DNA of 64,000 nt. Origin: Rheinheimera sp. EpRS3. Lineage in GTDB: Bacteria; Pseudomonadota; Gammaproteobacteria; Enterobacterales; Alteromonadaceae. The stretch is taken from the NCBI RefSeq assembly GCF_001513785.1, contig NZ_LNQS01000009.1, positions 248,001 through 312,000 of the forward strand, given 5' to 3'. Both the position numbers and the translations under genes were made by a program. Shown piece after piece: positions 8,726 to 17,890 of this stretch (within the stretch, counting starts at the first letter, position 1; each line of letters starts with the position of its first letter). The notes under the pieces are model-generated. The model had not been told where the DNA came from and did no database searches. It saw nothing but the letters and a program-made list of their open reading frames with translations.

Positions 8726-10333
8726 TCACATCCGAAACACGCCAAAACGGCTTTCTTCAATCGGTGCATTTAACGCGGCAGCTAATGCCAGCCCCACTGT
8801 CATCCGCGTTTGGGCCGGATCGATAATACCGTCATCCCACAACCGGCCACTGGCGTAGTACGGATGGCCTTGTTTTTCATACTGCTCAATAATCGGCTGT
8901 TTCAGTGCTTTTTCGGCATCTGCCGACAGAGTTTCACCTTTACGCGCCAAGCCATCTTTGGTCACCTGCGCCATAACACCGGCAGCTTGCTCGCCACCCA
9001 TTACCGAAATACGGGCATTGGGCCACATCCACATCATGGTCGGGTCATAGGCGCGGCCACACATGCCGTAGTTGCCGGCGCCGTAGCTGCCGCCAATCAG
9101 CACGGTAAATTTCGGCACCTTGGCACAGCTTACCGCCATCACCATTTTGGCGCCGTGCTTGGCAATGCCTTCAGCTTCGTATTTTTTACCCACCATAAAA
9201 CCGGTAATATTTTGCAAAAACAGCAGCGGAATTTTGCGCTGGGCACACAGCTCAATAAAGTGTGCGCCTTTTTGCGCAGATTCAGAAAACAGAATGCCGT
9301 TGTTGGCGACAATGCCCACCGGATAGCCGAAGATGCGCGCAAAGCCGCAGACTAAGGTCGCGCCGTAGTATTGTTTAAATTCATCAAAATCTGAGCCATC
9401 GACAATACGGGCGATCACTTCTTTTACATCAAACGGCTTGCGCAGGTCTGTGCCTACAACACCGTACAGCTCTTTGGCATCGTACAGCGGCTCTTGTGGG
9501 GCTTTTACGTCCATCGCTTGCGGGGCAGGGCGGTTTAAGCGGCTTACCGCATTGCGTGCCAGTTGCAGCGCATGCTCGTCGTTTAACGCATAATGGTCGG
9601 CCACGCCGGAGATTTTACAGTGCACATCGGCACCACCCAGCTCTTCAGCGGAAACTTCTTCACCGGTGGCGGCTTTAACCAGCGGCGGGCCGGCTAAAAA
9701 GATAGTGCCTTGCTCTTTAACGATAATGCTTTCATCGGCCATCGCCGGCACATAGGCGCCGCCGGCAGTACACAGACCCATTACCACGGCAATTTGCGGA
9801 ATGCCTTTGGCTGACATATTGGCCTGGTTAAAGAAGATACGGCCAAAGTGCAGTTTGTCGGGGAATACATCATCCTGGCGGGGCAGGTTGGCACCACCGG
9901 AGTCGACCAGATAAATACACGGCAGGTGGCAACGCTCGGCTATTTCCTGTGCGCGCAGGTGTTTTTTCACCGTTAGCGGGTAGTAGGTGCCACCTTTTAC
10001 CGTGGCATCGTTGGCGACAATCATGCACTCGACACCGCTAACGCGGCCGATACCGGCTACCACACCGGCGCTGGGTACGTAGTCTTCGTAGCATTCCCAA
10101 CCGGCAAACTGACCGACTTCTAAAAACGGTGAGCCCGGGTCGAGTAATTTTTGGATACGGTCACGCACAAAGAGTTTACCACGGGCGGTATGGCGGGAAA
10201 TTAAGGCTTCGCCACCACCGAGTTTAATTTGCTGTACTTTGCTGTTCAGATCATCGACCACGGCCTGCATGGCGGCGGCGTTTTTCTGAAAGTCCTCAGA
10301 GCGAGGGTTTATTTTGGAGGTAATTCTGGTCAC
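8726..10333 (-). CDS. liuB: Methylcrotonyl-CoA carboxylase, carboxyltransferase beta subunit
   Basis: Transfers the carboxyl group from biotin-LiuD to 3-methylcrotonyl-CoA. The 535 residues match the family and hold two crotonase-like carboxyltransferase halves, with [16 protein letters not shown] near residues 38-53, [17 protein letters not shown] about 142-158 and [16 protein letters not shown] about 416-431. The start is GTG at 10333, preceded by AAGGTGA. Upstream is a 392-bp gap filled with three hairpin repeats before liuA, downstream a 202-bp gap with another. Confidence 0.96.
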   Translation of the reverse strand: MTRITSKINPRSEDFQKNAAAMQAVVDDLNSKVQQIKLGGGEALISRHTARGKLFVRDRIQKLLDPGSPFLEVGQFAGWECYEDYVPSAGVVAGIGRVSGVECMIVANDATVKGGTYYPLTVKKHLRAQEIAERCHLPCIYLVDSGGANLPRQDDVFPDKLHFGRIFFNQANMSAKGIPQIAVVMGLCTAGGAYVPAMADESIIVKEQGTIFLAGPPLVKAATGEEVSAEELGGADVHCKISGVADHYALNDEHALQLARNAVSRLNRPAPQAMDVKAPQEPLYDAKELYGVVGTDLRKPFDVKEVIARIVDGSDFDEFKQYYGATLVCGFARIFGYPVGIVANNGILFSESAQKGAHFIELCAQRKIPLLFLQNITGFMVGKKYEAEGIAKHGAKMVMAVSCAKVPKFTVLIGGSYGAGNYGMCGRAYDPTMMWMWPNARISVMGGEQAAGVMAQVTKDGLARKGETLSADAEKALKQPIIEQYEKQGHPYYASGRLWDDGIIDPAQTRMTVGLALAAALNAPIEESRFGVFRM

Positions 10334-10367
10334 TTAAGTCACCTTATACCAGAGCTGGTTAGACAAA

Positions 10368-10448
10368 GCGGAACCGGAACAACTAAGCAGACGATCAAGA
10401 GCGAGGATGGGAGATCCGAGCGGGTCTGCGTGTTGTTACGGTGGAAGC
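10368..10448 (+). repeat. Intergenic hairpin repeat, family A copy 1
   Basis: 81 bp. Paired arms ACCG, AACAAC and GCAGAC with GTCTGC, GTTGTT and CGGT surround the constant segment GATCAAGAGCGA. The inner hairpin is GGAT-GGGAG-ATCC (10405-10417). With B3 and A2 it fills the 392-bp gap between liuB and liuA, where no gene was found. Confidence 0.8.
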
Positions 10449-10475
10449 TTTGGCCTGCACCGGACTTAGATTCAC

Positions 10476-10573
10476 GGCTTCGCTGCTTTCACACATTTAA
10501 CACACTCGCCCGTTCGCCGCTCCCCGGCTCACTTTTGATCGCTCGTTTAGTCAAATCTGTTACGCGCTTCGCC
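10476..10573 (-). repeat. Intergenic hairpin repeat, family B copy 3
   Basis: 98 bp on the minus strand. Constant segments GATCAAAAGTGA and GAACGGGCGAG flank the inner hairpin GCCG-GGGAG-CGGC (10516-10528). Outer arms contain ACAGATTT facing AAATGTGT, bounded by GCGTAA and TGAAAGC as in copies B1 and B2. Confidence 0.75.
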
Positions 10574-10612
10574 TCGTTCAACTTTCTATTTAGTTACGGC
10601 TATTTTGGCGGT

Positions 10613-10693
10613 GCGGAACCGGAACAACTAAGCAGACGATCAAGAGCGAATTTGGGAGAAATTCGTGGGTCTGCGTGTTGTTACGGTGGAAGC
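10613..10693 (+). repeat. Intergenic hairpin repeat, family A copy 2
   Basis: 81 bp, the same length and arms as A1. The inner hairpin is changed to ATTT-GGGAG-AAAT, extendable to a 7-bp stem CGAATTT/AAATTCG. It ends about 30 bp after the liuA stop codon. Confidence 0.8.
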
Positions 10694-10725
10694 AGCCGCT
10701 TCCACCCGAGTTTCGCCTTTAAACC

Positions 10726-11895
10726 TTAGTTAGATTCGGTAAACAATTCCCGGCCAATCAGCATTCGGCGGATTTCCGAGGTGCCGGCACCAATTTCGTA
10801 CAACTTGGCATCGCGCAGTAAGCGCCCGGTAGGGTACTCGTTAATGTAGCCATTACCACCCAGCAACTGAATGGCATCCAGCGCCATCTTGGTCGCCAGC
10901 TCTGCTGAGTACAGAATAACCGCTGCCGCATCTTTACGTGTGGTTTCACCACGATCACAGGCTTTCGCTACTGTGTAAACGTAAGATTTTGCTGCATTCA
11001 TTTGGGTGTACATATCAGCCAGTTTGCCCTGTACCAGCTGGAATTCACCAATCGCCTGGCCAAACTGTTTACGGTCGTGAATATACGGCACTACCACGTC
11101 CATACAGGCCTGCATAATGCCCAGCGGGCCGGCTGCCAGTACTACACGCTCATAGTCCAGGCCACTCATTAATACTTTAACGCCACCGCCAACCTGGCCC
11201 AGTACGTTCTCTTCCGGTACTTCGCAATCTGCAAACACGAGTTCACAAGTGTTAGAACCGCGCATGCCCAGTTTGTCCAGCTTCTGTGCTGTGCTAAAGC
11301 CTTTAGTGCCGCGTTCAACAATAAAGGCCGTAATACCCTTAGAGCCGGCGTTAATATCGGTTTTAGCGTAAATCACATAAGTGTGCGCATCAGGGCCGTT
11401 GGTGATCCACATTTTATTGCCGTTTAAAATGTATTTATCGCCTTGCTTCTCTGCGCGCAGCTTCATGCTGACTACATCTGAACCAGCGTTCGGCTCACTC
11501 ATCGCCAGCGCACCGATATGCTCGCCAGAGCACAGTTTTGGCAGATATTTCAGCTTCTGTGCTTCAGTGCCGTTGCGGAAAATCTGGTTTACACACAGGT
11601 TTGAATGCGCACCGTACGACAAGCCAACAGAGGCTGACGCGCGGCTGATTTCTTCCAGTGCTACTACGTGCTCTAAATAGCCTAAGCCTGAGCCGCCGTA
11701 TTTTTCATCTACGGTAATACCCAGCAGGCCCAAGTCACCGAATTTGCGCCATAACTCATTCGGGAACTCGTTTTTCTCGTCAATATGGGCAGCGCGCGGC
11801 GCGATTTCTTCGCGGGCGAAGGCGTTAACCTGCTCACGAATCATATCTACCGTTTCGCCTAAATCGAAATTAAGCCCTTTATAACTACTAATCAT
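10726..11895 (-). CDS. liuA: Isovaleryl-CoA dehydrogenase
   Basis: FAD enzyme that oxidises isovaleryl-CoA to 3-methylcrotonyl-CoA, passing electrons to electron transfer flavoprotein. The 389 residues show the acyl-CoA dehydrogenase signatures [12 protein letters not shown] and [13 protein letters not shown]. The catalytic base is Glu249 in [14 protein letters not shown], the helix-G position peculiar to isovaleryl-CoA dehydrogenases, which separates it from the isobutyryl-type enzyme at 15783. It is the first enzyme gene after liuR (39-bp gap). Start ATG at 11895 has GGGGATC upstream. Confidence 0.95.
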   Translation of the reverse strand: MISSYKGLNFDLGETVDMIREQVNAFAREEIAPRAAHIDEKNEFPNELWRKFGDLGLLGITVDEKYGGSGLGYLEHVVALEEISRASASVGLSYGAHSNLCVNQIFRNGTEAQKLKYLPKLCSGEHIGALAMSEPNAGSDVVSMKLRAEKQGDKYILNGNKMWITNGPDAHTYVIYAKTDINAGSKGITAFIVERGTKGFSTAQKLDKLGMRGSNTCELVFADCEVPEENVLGQVGGGVKVLMSGLDYERVVLAAGPLGIMQACMDVVVPYIHDRKQFGQAIGEFQLVQGKLADMYTQMNAAKSYVYTVAKACDRGETTRKDAAAVILYSAELATKMALDAIQLLGGNGYINEYPTGRLLRDAKLYEIGAGTSEIRRMLIGRELFTESN

Positions 11896-11934
11896 GTTGA
11901 TCCCCGTTTGCTATGTCTTTTAACCGGCGCTGTA

Positions 11935-12345
11935 TTAATTCAGGCCAGTTTTATGTTGTTTGGCGTCGGCTAAGGTGTCGCGGCAACGTTTCTCTACTGT
12001 TACCAGCTCCATCAGCACAACTTTGATATCGTCCAATTGCTGGTGCAGCTCGGCTTTTTTCAGCTCTATCAGCTTCAGCATGGTATTTAATTGGGTGACG
12101 CTGCTTTTATCTGCGTCGTACAGTTCAAACAGCTGGCCGGTTTCGGCCAGGCTAAAACCGAGGCGTTTGCCGCGTAATATCAGCTTTAACCGTACCCGGT
12201 CGCGCTTGCTGTAAATGCGGGTTTGGCCGTTACGTAAAGGCGTGATCAGCCCCTGATCTTCATAAAAGCGGATACTACGGGTGGTAATATCAAACTCTTT
12301 GGCCAGTTCGCTGATGCTATATGTTTTTTCTTCTTTTTCTGTCAT
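11935..12345 (-). CDS. liuR: MerR-family regulator of branched-chain degradation, LiuR
   Basis: DNA-binding regulator of 136 residues. The winged helix-turn-helix ISELAKEFDITTRSIRFYEDQGLI (two overlapping parts, about residues 10-33) and the wing GQTRIYSKRDRVRL are classic MerR. A coiled-coil dimer helix follows (LIELKKAELHQQLDDI), then a short C-terminus without the metal-binding cysteines of metal sensors. An ATG nine codons earlier (12372) is open, but ATG at 12345 has GGGGAAGG upstream. It heads the liu operon and diverges from the valine/isoleucine operon. LiuR homologues regulate exactly these genes in related bacteria. The effector is not visible. Confidence 0.92.
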   Translation of the reverse strand: MTEKEEKTYSISELAKEFDITTRSIRFYEDQGLITPLRNGQTRIYSKRDRVRLKLILRGKRLGFSLAETGQLFELYDADKSSVTQLNTMLKLIELKKAELHQQLDDIKVVLMELVTVEKRCRDTLADAKQHKTGLN

Positions 12346-12382
12346 AACCGCCTTCCCCGAAAACGCAGTCAATATAAGTGAA

Positions 12383-12400
12383 GTTTACGTAAAGGTAAAG
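12383..12400. promoter_or_regulatory. LiuR-like operator, liu side
   Basis: GTTTACGTAAAGGTAAAG is an imperfect palindrome of TTTACGT/ACGTAAA type, 38 bp upstream of the liuR start. It resembles the MerR-type LiuR sites described in gammaproteobacteria. Function is inferred. Confidence 0.55.
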
Positions 12401-12534
12401 CTGGTGACTTGGCGCCAAGTTGGCAAAACGGCCATTTTTGCCGTGTTTGTAAAGCTAAAATGCCAGTTTGTACTGGTCAGACTGTACACTTTGCTGAACC
12501 AAAAGCGGTGCACACTACCATAGTGTTAGGTGGT

Positions 12535-12566
12535 TGACGTTGGCGTAAACGTAAATTTGGTGTAGG
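12535..12566 (+). promoter_or_regulatory. LiuR-like operator and promoter of the valine/isoleucine operon
   Basis: TTGACGTTGGCGTAAACG followed by TAAA is an imperfect palindrome of the same type. TTGACG (12535-12540) could be the -35 box and TGTAGG (12561-12566) a poor -10 box at 20 bp. This long spacing is typical of promoters that MerR proteins untwist. It lies 44 bp before the thiolase start. Confidence 0.5.
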
Positions 12567-12609
12567 CTCTGGAACAACTTTTTAGCCGACAGCTTTTTTG
12601 GAGATCTTT

Positions 12610-13791
12610 ATGGCTACCGACAATATTGTAATCGTTGCTGCTACACGCACCGCTATGGGCGGCTTTATGGGCGGGTTAACCGACGTTGATGCGACAGTGC
12701 TGGGTGCCACGGCGATTAAAGCTGCATTGGAGCAGGCTGGTATCGGTGGTGATAAGGTCAGTGAAGTGATTATGGGCAACGTGCTACCGGCCGGTTTAGG
12801 CCAGGCCCCGGCACGCCAGGCCACATTAAAAGCCGGCTTACCGCTAAGTGCCGGCGCCACCACCATTAATAAAGTTTGCGGCTCAGGCTTAAAGGCGGTA
12901 ATGCTGGCAAGCGATTTATTAAAGGCCGGTAGCGCCGATGTAGTGGTAGCCGGTGGTATGGAGTCGATGAGCAACGCACCTTACCTGCTGCCAAAAGCTC
13001 GTAGCGGTTACCGCATGGGCCACGGCGAAATTAAAGATCATATGATGTTAGACGGCCTTGAAAACGCCTACGACGGTAAAGCCATGGGCTGTTTTGCGCA
13101 GGGGACAGCCGATGAGAAAGGCATCAGCCGTGAGCAGATGGACGCCTTCGCGGTGCAATCCACCACCCGTGCGCAGCAGGCGATTGCCAGCGGTGCGTTT
13201 AAAAACGAAATTACTCCGGTAACTTTTCAAACCCGTAAAGGTGAAATGACCTTTGCGGTAGATGAGCAACCGGGCAATGCCAAAATCGACAAAATTCCAA
13301 CTCTGCGCCCGGCTTTTGCCAAAGACGGCACCATTACTGCGGCTAACTCCAGCTCTATTTCAGACGGCGCTGCAGCGCTGGTGTTAATGCGTGAGTCTGA
13401 TGCCAAAGCACAGGGTGCTAAGCCTTTAGCGCGCGTAGTGGCGCATGCAACCAACTCGATGGAACCTGCGCTGTTTACTGTAGCGCCGGTTGGCGCGATG
13501 CAAAAAGTGCTGCAAAAAGCCGGTTGGGACAAAGAACAAGTCGACCTGTGGGAAATTAACGAAGCCTTTGCCATGGTAACCATGCTGGCGATTAACGAGC
13601 TGGGCCTGGATGAGAGCAAAGTAAACGTAAACGGCGGCGCCTGTGCGCTGGGCCATCCTATCGGAGCTTCAGGCGCGCGTATTCTGGTTACCCTTATTCA
13701 TGCGCTGCGCAACCGCGGTTTAAGCAAAGGCGTAGCCTCACTGTGTATCGGTGGCGGTGAAGCTGTGGCTTTAGCTGTGGAAATTTTATAG
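12610..13791 (+). CDS. ivdA: Acetyl-CoA C-acyltransferase (thiolase)
   Basis: Thiolase of 393 residues. The acyl-carrying Cys90 lies in INKVCGSGLKAVM; His349 in GHPIGASGARI and Cys379 in SLCIGGGEA complete the site. In this operon it most likely cleaves 2-methylacetoacetyl-CoA from isoleucine, and it could also cleave acetoacetyl-CoA made by ScoAB. A TTG codon at 12598 is in frame, but ATG at 12610 with TTGGAG upstream is preferred. The symbol follows the Shewanella ivd operon, whose gene order is the same; atoB is an alternative. Confidence 0.85.
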   Translation: MATDNIVIVAATRTAMGGFMGGLTDVDATVLGATAIKAALEQAGIGGDKVSEVIMGNVLPAGLGQAPARQATLKAGLPLSAGATTINKVCGSGLKAVMLASDLLKAGSADVVVAGGMESMSNAPYLLPKARSGYRMGHGEIKDHMMLDGLENAYDGKAMGCFAQGTADEKGISREQMDAFAVQSTTRAQQAIASGAFKNEITPVTFQTRKGEMTFAVDEQPGNAKIDKIPTLRPAFAKDGTITAANSSSISDGAAALVLMRESDAKAQGAKPLARVVAHATNSMEPALFTVAPVGAMQKVLQKAGWDKEQVDLWEINEAFAMVTMLAINELGLDESKVNVNGGACALGHPIGASGARILVTLIHALRNRGLSKGVASLCIGGGEAVALAVEIL

Positions 13792-13840
13792 GAAGCTCCG
13801 GTTCCGCGTTGTCTGGATGGTGTAGTGAACACGGTCCAGT

Positions 13841-13930
13841 GCAGCGTAAGGGGAACTAATTAGCGAGTGATCAAAAGTGAGGCTGGGAGAGCCGAACGGG
13901 CGAGCGTTTAGTTCGCCTGAAAGCGAAACG
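13841..13930 (+). repeat. Intergenic hairpin repeat, family B copy 1
   Basis: About 90 bp between the thiolase gene and mmsA. Outer arms AGGGGAACTAA and TTAGTTCGCCT pair with one mismatch. The constant segments GATCAAAAGTGA and GAACGGGCGAGCG flank the inner hairpin GGCT-GGGAG-AGCC. Confidence 0.8.
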
Positions 13931-14018
13931 ATGAAAGAATACATTAACTGTCGGCTACTTTAGATAATTACATAGATATAAACGCCGGCAGTACACCCAA
14001 ACAATCGGGAGAAGCAAC

Positions 14019-15515
14019 ATGACACAACAGGTTAAGCATTTTATCGACGGCGAGTTCGTCACCCCTACAGGTGACAAACTGATCCCCGTTACCAACCCGG
14101 CAACACAAGAAGTGATTGCTCAGGTGGCATGTGCCACATCGGCAGAAATGGAACACGCTATCGAGTCGGCTAAAGCGGCTTTTTTAACGTGGAAAGAAGT
14201 ACCGGTATCGGAACGCGCCCGTTTAATGATGCGCTTTGCGCACTTGTTAAAAGAGCACCAGGGCGAGATTGCCGACATTATCTGCCGCGAATTAGGTAAA
14301 ACGGTAGAAGACGCCAAAGGCGATGTCTGGCGTGGTATCGAGGTAGTTGAGCAGGCGGCAAATATTCCGTCATTAATGATGGGCGAAACGGTAGAAAACG
14401 TGGCGCGCAGCATCGACACCTACAGCTACATTCAGCCGCTGGGTGTTTGTGCCGGTATTACACCGTTTAACTTCCCGGCGATGATCCCACTGTGGATGTT
14501 CCCGATGGCGATTGCCTGTGGTAATACTTTTATTTTGAAACCGTCTGAGCAAGACCCAATGACGGTAAACAAAATTGCCGAGCTGTTTGTTAAAGCCGGT
14601 GCGCCAAAAGGCGTATTACAAGTGGTGCATGGCGCCAAAGAGCAGGTTGATGCCATACTGCATCACCCTGATATCAAAGCCATTTCTTTTGTCGGTTCAG
14701 TCAACGTCGGCCAGTATATTTACAAAACCGGTACCGACAATTTAAAACGCGTACAGGCTTTTGCCGGTGCGAAAAACCATATGGTTATTATGCCGGATGC
14801 CAATAAGCAGCAGGTGGTTAATGCCTTGGTGGGTGCTTCTGTTGGCGCCGCCGGTCAGCGTTGTATGGCAATTTCTGTTGCCGTTTTCGTTGGTGCCGCA
14901 GCCGATTGGATCCCCGAAGTGGCCGCTGCCATTGGCAAAGTACGCCCGGGTGTATACACGGACCCTGGCGCTGCTTACGGCCCGCAAATCAGCCCACAGG
15001 CGCGTGCCCGGGTATTATCGTTAATTGAGCAGGGTAAGAAAGAAGGCGCCACCTGTGTGCTGGATGGCTCAGACTGCAAAGTAGAAGGTTACCCGAACGG
15101 TAACTGGGTAGGCCCAACGGTGTTTAGCAACGTCACCACCGAGATGGAAATTTATAAGCAGGAAATTTTCGGCCCGGTATTAACTACCATGCAGGTTGGC
15201 TCGTTGGCTGAAGCATTAAAAGTGGTGAACGACAGCCCGTACGGTAACGGTACTTCAATCTTTACCGCCAGCGGCGCAGCAGCACGTAAGTATCAGCATG
15301 AAGTGGAAGTAGGCCAGGTGGGTATTAACATTCCTATTCCGGTGCCACTGCCGTTTTTCTCCTTCACCGGCTGGAAAGGCTCGTTCTATGGCGACCAGCA
15401 TGCTTATGGTAAGCAGGCGGTACGTTTCTATACCGAGACGAAAACCATTACAGCGCGCTGGTTTGACGACGATATTCCGGTTTCCGGCCCGAATATGTCG
15501 ATTAATTTACGTTAA
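14019..15515 (+). CDS. mmsA: Methylmalonate-semialdehyde dehydrogenase (CoA-acylating)
   Basis: Converts methylmalonate semialdehyde with CoA and NAD+ to propionyl-CoA, the end of valine degradation. The 498-residue aldehyde dehydrogenase has the catalytic Cys282 in GQRCMA and the stretch [14 protein letters not shown] typical of MmsA. The general-base glutamate of ordinary aldehyde dehydrogenases is absent, as expected for CoA-acylating members. ATG at 14019 follows GGGAGAAG. Gaps on both sides (227 and 267 bp) contain hairpin repeats, so the operon is unusually loosely packed here. Confidence 0.95.
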   Translation: MTQQVKHFIDGEFVTPTGDKLIPVTNPATQEVIAQVACATSAEMEHAIESAKAAFLTWKEVPVSERARLMMRFAHLLKEHQGEIADIICRELGKTVEDAKGDVWRGIEVVEQAANIPSLMMGETVENVARSIDTYSYIQPLGVCAGITPFNFPAMIPLWMFPMAIACGNTFILKPSEQDPMTVNKIAELFVKAGAPKGVLQVVHGAKEQVDAILHHPDIKAISFVGSVNVGQYIYKTGTDNLKRVQAFAGAKNHMVIMPDANKQQVVNALVGASVGAAGQRCMAISVAVFVGAAADWIPEVAAAIGKVRPGVYTDPGAAYGPQISPQARARVLSLIEQGKKEGATCVLDGSDCKVEGYPNGNWVGPTVFSNVTTEMEIYKQEIFGPVLTTMQVGSLAEALKVVNDSPYGNGTSIFTASGAAARKYQHEVEVGQVGINIPIPVPLPFFSFTGWKGSFYGDQHAYGKQAVRFYTETKTITARWFDDDIPVSGPNMSINLR

Positions 15516-15544
15516 GTCAGATTAAAGTGTATTTGTAGTGCGGC

Positions 15545-15625
15545 GCTTCCACCGTAACAACACGCAGACCCGCGAATTTCTCCCAAATTTGCTCTTGATC
15601 GTCTGCTTAGCTGTTCCGGTTCCGC
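15545..15625 (-). repeat. Intergenic hairpin repeat, family A copy 3
   Basis: 81 bp on the minus strand, closely matching A2, with the inner hairpin ATTT-GGGAG-AAAT and the same AACAGC/GCAGAC arms. It lies directly beside B2 in the mmsA to acyl-CoA dehydrogenase gap. Confidence 0.8.
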
Positions 15626-15663
15626 CCGCCTGCAAGTCCTGAGTAAATTACCAATCGGAACAA

Positions 15664-15755
15664 GCGCAGCGTAAGGGGAATTAATTAGCGAGCGATCAAA
15701 AGTGAGGCTGGGAGAGCCGAACGGGCGAGCGTTTAAATCCCCTGAAAGCGCAGCG
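15664..15755 (+). repeat. Intergenic hairpin repeat, family B copy 2
   Basis: 92 bp. Outer arms are AGGGGA-TTAA and TTAA-TCCCCT; the inner hairpin GGCT-GGGAG-AGCC sits between the same constant segments as B1. Compared with B1 the outer arm changes on both sides and stays largely paired. Confidence 0.8.
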
Positions 15756-15782
15756 ATTGGTTAAGCGGTAAGGTCCAAACAG

Positions 15783-16940
15783 ATGAATTTCAATTTAACA
15801 GAAGACCAACAAGCCTTTGTCGATGTGGCCAAACAGTTTGCCGAACAAGAACTGGCGCCATATGCAGCGCAGTGGGATCGTGAGCATCACTTCCCCAAAG
15901 ACGTGATCCAAAAAGCCGGTGAGCTGGGCTTTTGCTCGCTGTATACGCCGGAAGAAGACGGCGGCATGGGTTTATCGCGCTTAGACTCCTCCATTATTTT
16001 CGAACAGCTGTCGATGGGCTGTACCGCCACTACCGCCATGCTGACTATCCATAATATGGCCAGCTGGATGATCGCCAACTGGGGTACCGGTGATGCCAAG
16101 GCAGAATGGATGGAGCATTTAGTTACCGGCCAGAAACTGGCGTCTTACTGCTTAACGGAGCCGGGCTCCGGCTCTGACGCGGCAGGCCTGCGCACCAGTG
16201 CGAAAAAAGATGGCAACGAATATGTGCTGAACGGCTCGAAGATGTTTATCTCCGGCGCCGGTGAAACTGAAGTATTAGTAGTTATGGCGCGTACCGGCGA
16301 AGCCGGCCCGAAAGGCATTTCGGCCTTTATTGTGCCGGCTGATGCTAAAGGCGTAATTTACGGCAAAGCCGAAGAGAAAATGGGCTGGAATGCCCAGCCA
16401 ACCCGGCTTATTACTTTTGAAGATGTGCGCATTCCGGCGCATTACCTATTGGGTAATGAAGGCGAAGGCTTTGGCTTTGCGATGAAAGGCTTAGACGGCG
16501 GCCGGATTAATATTGCCACCTGTTCTATTGGTACTGCGCAGCAGGCGCTGAATACCGCGCGCAACTATATGTTAGAGCGCCAGCAGTTTGGTAAGCCATT
16601 GGCGGCATTTCAGGCGCTGCAGTTTAAACTGGCCGATATGGCCACTGAGTTAGTGGCTGCAAGGCAGTTAGTACGCTTAGCGGCGTTTAAGCTGGACCAA
16701 AAAGATGGTGAAGCCACCGCTTATTGTGCCATGGCCAAGCGGTTTGCTACCGATGTGGGTTTTCAGGTGTGCGACCAGGCGCTGCAGCTGCACGGCGGTT
16801 ATGGCTATATTAAAGAATACCCGCTGGAGCGACATTTCCGTGATGTGCGTGTACACCAGATTTTGGAAGGCACCAACGAAATTATGCGGCTGATTATCGG
16901 CCGGCGTTTACTGGATGAAGCTGCAGGCGATATTCTGTAA
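15783..16940 (+). CDS. Acyl-CoA dehydrogenase, probably isobutyryl-CoA dehydrogenase
   Basis: FAD enzyme of 385 residues that should oxidise isobutyryl-CoA (valine) and perhaps 2-methylbutyryl-CoA (isoleucine), with ETF as acceptor. Signatures are YCLTEPGSGSDAAG (about 119-132) and LHGGYGYIKEYPLERHFRD. The catalytic glutamate is Glu362 in ILEGTNEI, the usual helix position for straight and short branched substrates, unlike LiuA. Start ATG at 15783 follows AAGGTCC. It corresponds to ivdC in the Shewanella operon. The exact chain specificity cannot be read from the sequence. Confidence 0.88.
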   Translation: MNFNLTEDQQAFVDVAKQFAEQELAPYAAQWDREHHFPKDVIQKAGELGFCSLYTPEEDGGMGLSRLDSSIIFEQLSMGCTATTAMLTIHNMASWMIANWGTGDAKAEWMEHLVTGQKLASYCLTEPGSGSDAAGLRTSAKKDGNEYVLNGSKMFISGAGETEVLVVMARTGEAGPKGISAFIVPADAKGVIYGKAEEKMGWNAQPTRLITFEDVRIPAHYLLGNEGEGFGFAMKGLDGGRINIATCSIGTAQQALNTARNYMLERQQFGKPLAAFQALQFKLADMATELVAARQLVRLAAFKLDQKDGEATAYCAMAKRFATDVGFQVCDQALQLHGGYGYIKEYPLERHFRDVRVHQILEGTNEIMRLIIGRRLLDEAAGDIL

Positions 16941-16970
16941 CCACTTTTTGTAATGATGAGCAAAATCATC

Positions 16971-17077
16971 AGGAGGAACCGCCTTGTCCACAGCGACACG
17001 CCGTAAACCGTCCATGGGGCTCGATTCCGGCCATCCATGGCCTCCAACGGTCGCTTTAGAACAAGGCTAATCCTCCT
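16971..17077 (+). repeat. Intergenic hairpin repeat, family D copy 1
   Basis: A 107-bp palindrome upstream of the enoyl-CoA hydratase gene. Perfect arms AGGAGGA/TCCTCCT, GCCTTGT/ACAAGGC and GCGAC/GTCGC surround the core ACGCCGTAAACCGTCCATGG. An inner hairpin is built on GGCC/GGCC. The core beginning matches family C. The AGGAGGA arm looks like a ribosome binding site but has no start codon behind it. Confidence 0.8.
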
Positions 17078-17116
17078 TCTTGCCTGAGTGCGTTCGGGCA
17101 ATAAAAGGAGACAACT

Positions 17117-17890
17117 ATGGCTCAATTAAAACTGGAAAAGCGTGGTCACACGGCGCTTATCACTATGTCTAACCCGCCGGCCAACACCTGGACCCGTGAT
17201 ACCTTAACCCAGCTGCGCGACGCGGTTAAAAGCCTGGATCAGGATAAAAATATCTATGCCTTAGTCATCACTGGTGAGGGCGATAAATTTTTCTCTGCCG
17301 GCGCTGATTTAAAGCTGTTTGCCGATGGCGATAAAGCCATTGCCAGCGATATGGCGCGTATCTTCGGCGAAGCCTTTGAAACCTTAAGCGCCTTTAGCGG
17401 CGTGTCTATTGCCGCCATTAACGGCTATGCCATGGGCGGCGGTTTAGAAGTAGCACTGGCCTGTGATATCCGTATTGCTGAGCAACAGGCGCAGATGGCA
17501 CTGCCGGAGGCCAAGGTTGGCTTACTGCCCTGCGCCGGTGGTACCCAGAACCTGGCCTGGCTGGTAGGTGAGGGCTGGGCCAAACGCATGATCTTATGCG
17601 GCGAGCGTTTAGGTGCTGAAAAAGCGCTGCAAATTGGTTTAGTTGAAGAAGTGGTCGCCACCGGTATGGCGCTGGAAAGTGCACTGGCGATGGCTGATAA
17701 AGTAGCCGAACAAAGCCCGTCATCGGTTACTGCCTGTAAAAAGCTTATTCAGCAAGGCCGCAGCGGCACTATGCAAAGTGCGCTGTCGCTGGAGCGTGAG
17801 TTGTTTGTCGGCCTGTTTGATACCAAGGATCAGGTAGAAGGTGTGCAGGCGTTTTTAGACAAACGCAAAGCCAATTGGGTGAATGGCTAA
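17117..17890 (+). CDS. Enoyl-CoA hydratase, probably methacrylyl-CoA hydratase
   Basis: A crotonase-family protein of 257 residues that should hydrate methacrylyl-CoA (valine) and tiglyl-CoA (isoleucine). The oxyanion-hole blocks are KFFSAGADLKLFA (about 56-68) and INGYAMGGGLEVALACD (about 101-117), followed by LPEAKVGLLPCAGGTQ, with both catalytic glutamate regions of true hydratases. ATG at 17117 is preceded by AAAGGAG. Its stop overlaps the next start by one base (TAATG), so it is coupled to the hydrolase. It corresponds to ivdD of Shewanella. Confidence 0.88.
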   Translation: MAQLKLEKRGHTALITMSNPPANTWTRDTLTQLRDAVKSLDQDKNIYALVITGEGDKFFSAGADLKLFADGDKAIASDMARIFGEAFETLSAFSGVSIAAINGYAMGGGLEVALACDIRIAEQQAQMALPEAKVGLLPCAGGTQNLAWLVGEGWAKRMILCGERLGAEKALQIGLVEEVVATGMALESALAMADKVAEQSPSSVTACKKLIQQGRSGTMQSALSLERELFVGLFDTKDQVEGVQAFLDKRKANWVNG

